From the NCBI GenBank assembly GCA_023238725.1, contig CM041547.1:19911144-19975143 (forward strand): a stretch of 64,000 nt of DNA, in the 5' to 3' direction. The position numbers were made by a program, and so were the translations under genes. The stretch's first letter is position 1; each line of letters starts with the position of its first letter. The notes beneath the pieces were generated by a model that ran no database searches, was not told where the DNA came from, and saw only the letters and a program-made list of their open reading frames with translations. This DNA comes from Scortum barcoo (Eukaryota > Chordata > Actinopteri > Centrarchiformes > Terapontidae). Of this stretch, positions 56,191 to 64,000 are shown in pieces.

Positions 56191-59100
56191 GCTGGTTAAA
56201 TGTGCCTTTTCTATCGCCTGGTTTTTCTCTCCCCTCATGTGCAGGTGAGAGTGCTCAGACTTTACTATGCTAACACAAATAGACAAAGGCACGCCCATCG
56301 TGGCAGACTGCAGCTTAAGCCATCAATCTGCAGCCGCTGCCAAGTCATCTGCCCCTCCATCCCATGCCACACATACTCAGACACACACACACACCATGTC
56401 AAATATCACGTTGAACCACTTTAGGTCTGAGGGGAGGGAGGAGCACGTACCTCCTGAGTGTCGTATCCACAGAATTAAGTACACAAATCACCAGCTTCGC
56501 CACGGCAACATCTACATATGCATGGTGTTTACAGATGCAAAAGGGACACACACACACAGGTTGTGGGTTTAATGACAAGAACCCCATTAAAGCAGGAGCG
56601 AAAAACAGACGAATAAACTGGATGCTTACCCTCCTGAGGGGAGGGGAGGGGGGGTACAGAACATGCTCGACAGATGAGGAAGAATTTCTTTCCGCAAACA
56701 TCCCTGGGAATGTGTTACGTTCCAGTGAAACCCACCTCATTTCTAAAACATCTGGTATGCATCGCTTTCAGTCGCGCTCTTCCTGAACACACAGACGAGC
56801 GTGCGCATGCACATACTCGGGCCCCCCGAGACAACTCACTCTCCGCTCCAGCTCCAGCGATCTAATTAATTATTAACAGGCACAGAGGAGTAAGTGTGCG
56901 TCTGTGTTTGTGTGAGCATTTAAGCAAAAAGGCAGAGTAAGGTAACAGGTGTCAGTTTGTGTTTCCACCACACTTCTGTCCACATGACACAGACAACATG
57001 TACAGATGGTGAAAAAGGCCTTGATGGTGCTTTGATGGGGTTTCCAGAGGGGGAAAACATGGAGCACTGTGTTCCCCAGTCTAGAGGCACTAGCAACAAA
57101 CCCTGCCTTCAAAGTCCAGACAAGAACAAAGAAATGACAATAAAGACAAAATGAGACCAACTGCAAGGCAAGGCAAGACATGACAAGGCCCACACAATGG
57201 CCAGCTGAACTTAGACCAAACTCCTAAGCTGAGAAAAACCTGCAGACCCTCCTGTGAGTAGCACGAGTGGTCCTCAACTAGCCACACAGCAGGAAGGCAA
57301 CACTACAATTATACCTATATAGGCTCCTTATGAAAACATACAAGGGGCCAAGTTACAGCTGAAAACAGAAAAAGGAGAGAAAACCGCTGGAATGGTACAC
57401 ACAAGGAGACAATGGTAGCAGGGTAGCCAATTAGGGGTCTGAGGCTGCAGAGCAGCGAGACGGAGAGCACGAGGACAGCAATCAGGACGCAGAGGCATCC
57501 AACCATCAGAACACAGTCCTCATTACACACAGACGAAACATTCATTACAAAATGTTATAATAGACATTACATTAAGCAAAGCATGTAGTGTGTATAACAC
57601 TGGGACAGTTTATTTTGTGTGCATGATTTTATGTAATATGTTGGCAAACAGTACAGAGAGTAAAAGTGTAGTTGGTTAAGCTGTACACTGCCATCACAGC
57701 AGAATCGCTGCTCTGAAAGGACGAACATGTAGATACAAATGTATGTCATTATATACACACATAAAACAGCATGAAATACAGAGTAAACTGTCTCACCATC
57801 ACCACAGCTATGTGAGCCTCTTAAAAAGCAATATATAGAAGAGAATATTTCACCTGTCAAAAACAGACAAGGTCCACTGTTGCACCAGCTACTGGAGTTA
57901 AACTGTAGCTCAGTTTGAACTTAATGTGGGAATTAGTTATAATATAAATTTAAGATTATACCTCAGAGGAACAGGAACACTTCAAGTAATTTCTTATCAA
58001 CTGCTGTCGTGGCAGAACAGTTAAAAAGATGTGAGACAGTGTATGTGCCATCAGAGCTAGTTTATGAGACACGTAGTCCCACTACGTTTGAAATCAAAGG
58101 TGTTGACTGAATGAGATACCACTTCAATATGTGGATAACAGTGCTCAGACAACCTCTAGCAGTGTTGCACTTCATTGTGCAAAAGAACATGACAGAAATA
58201 GCTGCATCAAGAATGACAAAAAAAGAGCTAGAGAGAGAAGTTCAAGCCCTGGCTCCTTTCTCGCAAAGTGTAAATGTCAGATTGTTGGTTTGTCAAAGTA
58301 CAGAAGTGGTCGAATATGGCCCCTCATCATCAGATATCGGAGAAGTGTGGAAGGAGGGGGTTTTCAACAAGATGCATTTATTTTGAGAACAGTTTATTTA
58401 ACTTGAAGCGTTAAGTAAAGACGCTGCAACTTAACAGGGGTGAGTTTTGTGTAAAACTAGCTGGTTAAAACACGGCAGTTAGTGTGACATCTAGCGTCAC
58501 TAACGTCTCATATTTGTAAAAGCCTGTCTATACAGCCTCTTTTTACTCTTGAGCTTCCACTTACAGAAGGACATGTGGATGTACCCTGTCCATACATCCA
58601 GAGAGGGGAAAGAGAAGATCAAAAACTGGAGTGCACAGATAACTCCCTTTAGTAAAGCCAAGGGCTTCACTCAGACTATCAGCAAAGTCTCTCCGTGTCT
58701 CTGTGATTGATGCTGCGATTGTTGAGGAGTCAAAGCACTCTCAGATCTGTGACATGAAGGGTGGGGCTGGGTTTCTGGGACCCTTGGTTGGAGCTGCCAT
58801 GTCACCCTCTATGGAAATACTGGCCTCATTCATGTTTGATGGAGCATCTCTGGGGTTTCTGCTTCCTCCTCTCTGACGATACTCGTCGCTCTTTGTGTGC
58901 ATTATTCTGAATTTCTAACACACCTCCAGCATGTAAAGGTCTCCCTAATGATGTTGTTTTAATTTTGACTGTGATGCTCTGAATTTACAAAGCCGCTTTT
59001 GAAAAAAGAAAATAAATAAAAAGGGAAAGTGGAGCAGCGAGGGGATCTGAATGTAGGGCATGAGTGGAAAAGTGTAAGGGAGGAAACAATGAAAGAGGAA

Positions 59101-59541
59101 GCTTAGTGTTTTGGGTCCAGTGATGAAAAAATGTAATTTAGTGGCACAGAAATACTTTGATTTAAGCTCAAGACTGAGTTTGGCATAGCCTTGAGATTCA
59201 GCATAGACCCTCAGTAATGTTGAACCCCTTGTGGAGATATATCCTCAGAAGGTAAATGACTCTACATACACAAAAGGCCATTAAATTTTCTTTTCCAATG
59301 CAAAAGCTTTATGTAACAACATTAACAGAAACGATGGTGCCTCTTTACCCGCCAGCAAACAGAAACGCCCCCAAAATTTATGCCGTTATGGGAAATGGGC
59401 TCCCGATGACAGAAGCCTTCCCAGAGAAGAGGAAGTGGGCGATCTTGTACCTAACAGGGCAGAATCGTAAATCTGTTGTTTTATTGGTCAGCCTGGACGG
59501 GCTTTCTCATGCTCGCAAACTGACAAATATATATGCTCTAC

Positions 59542-59563
59542 TCTGCTCTCTCTCTCTCTCTCT
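59542..59563. repeat. (TC)n microsatellite
   Basis: Short uninterrupted TC run in smurf2 intron 1. Confidence 0.85.
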
Positions 59564-62500
59564 CCTTGTACATAAAAATGGAAGACACGTAGATCAGCAC
59601 ACACACAGTAAACGCCACAATGTGATGGACACATACGTATGGCCCCGAGATAAAAAGAAAAAAAATAGAAAAATAGAAACATTAAAAGCTCATTTCAGGC
59701 GCCAGCTACAATGGTTTCTGTTTCATGGCTACGCTGCACAGAGCGCTGCATTAAAGGAGGGGAGATTTTTAGCGTGACCCAATAATGTAGCGGGTTGCCA
59801 GCGATAATATGGGGTGAGGTGTTAGAAAGGACAAAGTCAGAGCTTGAATCAGGGCTGCAGATGTGAAGAACAGAAAATGTCTGAGTGACAAACCACAGAG
59901 AATGAACTTCATTGTTCCTTTAAAGTGCAGAGGTGGGGATATTACCCACCTTCGCATAAAATCTCAACAATATACAGGACTGTAACTGAAGATTCTTTTC
60001 ATTATTAATTCATCTGGTGCTCATTATTATTGATGTATATTTTGATTTAGTGATTCATTATTTGCATTTTGCACAAAATTAATAAGAGAAACACTGATAT
60101 TAAAACATTTTTGCACCATCTGTTAACAGAATATTTTAGGTGTTCAGAAGAAGAAATAAATCTTATTTAGTTTGTTTCATCAGAAGTGTATTGAGCAGTG
60201 AAGTCTGAAATATTTTCTGCTGAACCGTGAGATGACTGTATCATCACGCTCCTCGATGGTTTCCAACTTTCTCCTTCTCTGTCACAAAAACACACAGACA
60301 CACACACAGTCCGGAAAAGCATCACATATCCCCGCGCATCTCGGCCCATCTAAAATCCTCTGTCGTCATAGCGACGGCAAGTACCGAGGCGAAGTCGAGA
60401 GAAGGGTTTCTCTGTGTCGCCTGTGTTTCTCATTCCGGTCGCACCGCCTCACACAGCCAGGGACTGCGGCGCGATCTGATTCACATCGAGAGGATAGACA
60501 GTTAAAAAGACAATAAACAAAGAAAGCAGCATTAGAGGCTGTTTTCTCAGTTACAACAATCGTTAAGAACAGAATGCACTTTACAGAGGGATGACAAATC
60601 AGCATACATTTATCACTGCCAGCTGCTTTTGTACAAGGCCATCCACGCGGCACAATATCAGTCAAATGCACAGGTATCTGAATTTATCACTGTGGATTAG
60701 CTTTGATACTCCATATTGCAGCTACACTGAAAGTCCACACTCATCCATGCAACACTACTGAGTGGGAACAGGGGTCAAACACTAGTCCCTCCATCTGATA
60801 AATGACCAAAACCTTTTAGGCTGAAGGCCCACTTCTCTAACTGAATATTGTTAGTCTAAAACAGACCACAGAAGAAGGGATAAGGACTTTGAGGCTGTCA
60901 GATGGGGCTCACCAACACAAACACATAAAAACATGTTTAGAAAAGAAAAAAAAATCTGCATCATCATCTAACAACCATTTACAGCCTTACACACTAACAC
61001 TGGGAGAAACAAACGCTTGGTGAATTTGCCAAGTGACTAAGTGGAAATATGACCTGGCGGCTCACGTAAGAGTAGCGGTGTCGTTTGTATGCTCTCGGCT
61101 GACTGCAGCTTATTAGTCACATAATGGCTTTCCACATTACAACCCAAACAGAGCTGCCTCCCCGAGGACAGTGGGGAAAGCTAAACAAACAGCTGATAAT
61201 CACCTCAGACTTGCTTAGCTGGCTTCTTTGCCGGCCCGTCTCTTAATAAAAGTGGCAGCAGCAGCCCTGTGTGGGCAGACACCAGGACCTTGGGCTGAAG
61301 TTCAAGTTCCACCTGTGGGGAGAGGATGGGCCCAGTTTCTCACAGGCTGGCACACAAAGAGCCCCACTGTGCGGGCGAATCAATGCAGTCCGCCAGACGC
61401 AAGCCAAACACCTGGGGAGGGAGAGGTCACGTGATATGCGGGGGGCGGGGGGGGGGGCATCGCCATGGTAGCAATCGCCGGTCGAGACAAGATGGAGCTG
61501 GGAGTCTTCTTTGGCGTGTTGTGAATCGCAGATACGGCCACTTTGACGACTGCGTTCGCACACAGTAATACAAACGGAGCATGGGAAAGGGAAGAGCGCC
61601 GTGGGGAAAAGAGGGTTCAGAGTGCCTGTAGTCTGTTGCTCTGCGGTTAACCATTACACTGGAGCCTATGAGGTGGAGGAAATGGGGGTGTGGGAACAGA
61701 GACAACCGGCTGGTAATATTCCACCATTACCGTCCCAGCTCTAAGTCAAAACTGTCTGGAAACATAGCCTAGTAGGAGGGGAAGGGAAAGGAGGCGCCGT
61801 TTCAAAATATCAGCCGATCTCCTCCTTGCGTGGAATCGTAACTGTGTGTGAATCTAAACAAATCTCTTCAGGCCCACTAACAGGTTGACCCCGTCCTGAA
61901 CCTCCCATCCTGTTCACCTGGTTCCTCTGGTCCAGTGCGCCCGACCCGCCAGACAGTCTGACACATCTTCAGGGAGCAGTACTCCCCCACCACACACACC
62001 TCTTTCCCAGACCCCAACCTTTCCTCTGTCTGCCTGTTTGTCTGTCTACCCTGTTTTGACTCCAGACCCAGCATCGTGCACTCTCACGCGCAGTATTGTT
62101 CTTCTATAAACAAAAGACTTCCTCTTGCCCCACCGCCGCCCTCCACTCCTCCCTAACCTCTCTGGGACTTGAAGAGACGGAGAAAAACTTGAGTTGTGAC
62201 TGACAAGTCCTGATGGTCATGCTGTTGAACCTCTTCTTTATCTGTCTCGTGCTAATCTCCGGGCTGTCTCCAAATCAATCTCCTGTGACAGTGTGTTGGG
62301 TAATGTTTGGTCTTGGACACTGCCTCTTGTAGGCCTCTGTCAATGGAGCTAATATCAGCTGGGTGCTGGAGCTTCCATGCATGGCAACCCCCGGGACACA
62401 GGAAGGAAATGTGGTACAGCTCACAGGGAATAAGTCCAAGTTCATTTTGAACTGAACAAAGTCATCGACTGCCCAACAGCCCCTTTTCCACCAAAATGTT

Positions 62501-64000
62501 GAAGGAACTTTGGAGCCTGACAAACTAAAAATCCTTTTTGAGCACTCCTGTTTGCATTTCCACTGCATCTGAAGAACCATGAATATTACCACAGTGACAG
62601 ATCGCACACCATCCACCAGGAAACTCACACAAAGAAACAACACAAGGTTGCCATGTTGGTGTTTGTATTTATTGTGGCATGACTATGATGCTTTCATGAA
62701 TATGACTAAATGAAAAAGCATGCAGAGACATGCAGAGGTGGAAAAGCTTCTCCAAAAAAGACAATGTGCTGAGTGTTTGATGGTTATTTATTTCTAAATG
62801 TTTTATTACTCATGTTCACCACTTTCTCCTCTCTTTTTTAACTCCTTCTCATTCACTTACCTATCCTTACCAATGAGCCCACTGATAAAGCCTTACTGCT
62901 TTTCAGCATCAACAGACAAAAGTGATCAATTAGACAGGAGCTCCAACTAATTTATCACCTACTTTAACATTGTGACGCGTGGGAGATGTAATGAAAGCGA
63001 GTGGAAGCGCGGCGAAACCTTCAGTATCTCTCAAAAAGCAGATACCAGGCAATCAACCTCTAAAAAAGGCCGTGCTTTATGGGGTAGTCCAGAGCATTCG
63101 CCACAGAGGCAACCACACCAGCCATTCACAGACTACATTCAGCGCTGCCCTATTCATGACAAAAGTGGGTTACTTTTTAAAGACCTGGCTACACCACTTA
63201 ACTTTAGCCCTTAACTGCAGTCAGGCAGAATAGAGCGAAGGAAGCAGGGTCAGATTTCAGGAGCTCGGTCCAACTCTTCATGGGGTGCAGACTAACTGTG
63301 GAAATGTGGTTAAGGCAAAGTGACTTGTAGGCACTGGGAAATATCCCAGCTTTGGCAGGTTTTTCTGTTTTAGCAAATCCACTTATGTAATATGCAAATC
63401 TGATAAGACTCCTTCTGGTCACATAATACAGATATTAGAGTCATTGGTGGCAGAGTGATCATGGAACTACTGACTGCCAGGAAAATCGTCTAATACCTCT
63501 AAACAGACCTGCAATTTCCAAGATTTAGAACATTAGAAAGGAAAAAGAGTAACAAAATCTCCCTGTGCATCATTTCATACTGAGAGGAAAACAGAGAGGA
63601 AACACTTCAAAGAAAAAATAAAAGAGGGGGGAAAAAAGACCTTGATCCTCTCTTTTCAAGTTTCAAAAAATTATAGAGGCATTAAAAGACATGCTCCGTC
63701 TCCTTCACACACGTGCCCCGAGTGAGGAAGGGAAGGAACAATCTTGTCAACAACTGAGGAGTGGAGAGGAAACCAGCAGTGAAACGTCTTAAGAAACTCA
63801 CAGTCCTTATGACGTGCATTAAATACCGCAAGAAAAACACAGAAAATCTTGATTCCCAGGACTCCTGTTACACAGTGGTGTAAAAGGGACGCCTGGGGAC
63901 ATCTGTTGCACCAAATCACTGTGACCCGAGCATGAAACAACAGGAATCGGAGGAAAGAAAAGGCAGAAGACATAATACATCCCCCCGCAGCTCCTCTTCA

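Larger units (their letters stand above)
54392..64000 (-). other. smurf2: smurf2 intron 1 (5' part continues beyond the window)
   Basis: This 9.6 kb holds no recognisable exon. The phase at 54391 requires one upstream coding exon of 3n+1 bases, and none encoding a VKLRLT-like end before a GT donor was found. It contains a repeat at 55905-56190 and a (TC)n run near 59542. ORFs such as 59256-59777 (173 codons), 58111-58386 and 54819-55094 have no family resemblance. Confidence 0.65.

Noticed and set aside
58111..58386. 91-codon + strand ORF that looks mildly protein-like
   Set aside because: No recognisable domain, and an overlapping ORF of equal length in another frame suggests chance openness.
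59256..59777. 173-codon + strand ORF in smurf2 intron 1
   Set aside because: Composition is random-looking with a K-rich low-complexity part; no motif, promoter or splice context is seen.
1..64000. tRNA, rRNA, CRISPR arrays, retroviral or other viral remnants
   Set aside because: None seen: no tRNA-like boxes with acceptor stems, no spaced direct repeats, and no pol, gag or env-like reading frames.

Overview
The window is vertebrate nuclear DNA, almost certainly from a ray-finned fish (probably a percomorph-like teleost). Genes have many short exons with GT-AG introns, often about 100-300 bases long. The proteins are close to vertebrate orthologues, and the non-coding DNA carries CA/GA microsatellites and repeat types familiar from teleosts. 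No operons, CRISPR arrays or bacterial features are present.

Four protein-coding genes explain nearly all real coding sequence. (1) Bases 27-395, + strand: the last exon of an arylalkylamine (serotonin) N-acetyltransferase gene, aanat, the timing enzyme of melatonin synthesis. (2) Bases 4659-17899, - strand: a complete envoplakin gene, evpl. Its 22 coding exons sum to 6213 bases (2070 codons plus stop, in frame): plakin domain with SH3, coiled-coil rod, linker and plectin-repeat tail. (3) Bases 21951-26954, - strand: a complete DEAD-box RNA helicase gene, ddx5 (p68). Its 13 coding exons sum to 1854 bases (617 codons plus stop). (4) Bases 30819-54391, - strand: smurf2, a C2-WW-HECT ubiquitin ligase. 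Seventeen coding exons are present (2219 bases); the first coding exon is not in the window and should lie beyond 64000.

Layout: aanat and evpl are tail to tail. evpl, ddx5 and smurf2 all read leftward. The genes do not form one pathway; the arrangement is vertebrate synteny. Human EVPL and AANAT are neighbours on 17q25, and DDX5 and SMURF2 are neighbours on 17q23-24, so two blocks are joined here. CEP95, which in human starts head-to-head with DDX5 and lies between DDX5 and SMURF2, was not recognised in the 3.9 kb gap. A possible small spliced divergent transcript sits at its expected promoter.

The most interesting signals are: a ddx5 intron that in frame must end in TG rather than AG, with a frameshifting canonical AG 8 bases further on; a 1.34 kb ddx5 intron between helicase motifs V and VI that stops translation almost at once if retained; a piggyBac-type MITE with intact TTAA-flanked ends; an in-frame 11-residue tandem repeat and an Asp-rich insert in envoplakin; and a strong short hairpin in the probable smurf2 3' UTR. 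I found no undescribed enzyme system or defence locus. Exon borders were read by eye from splice consensus, reading frame and family similarity. Transcript ends are estimates.
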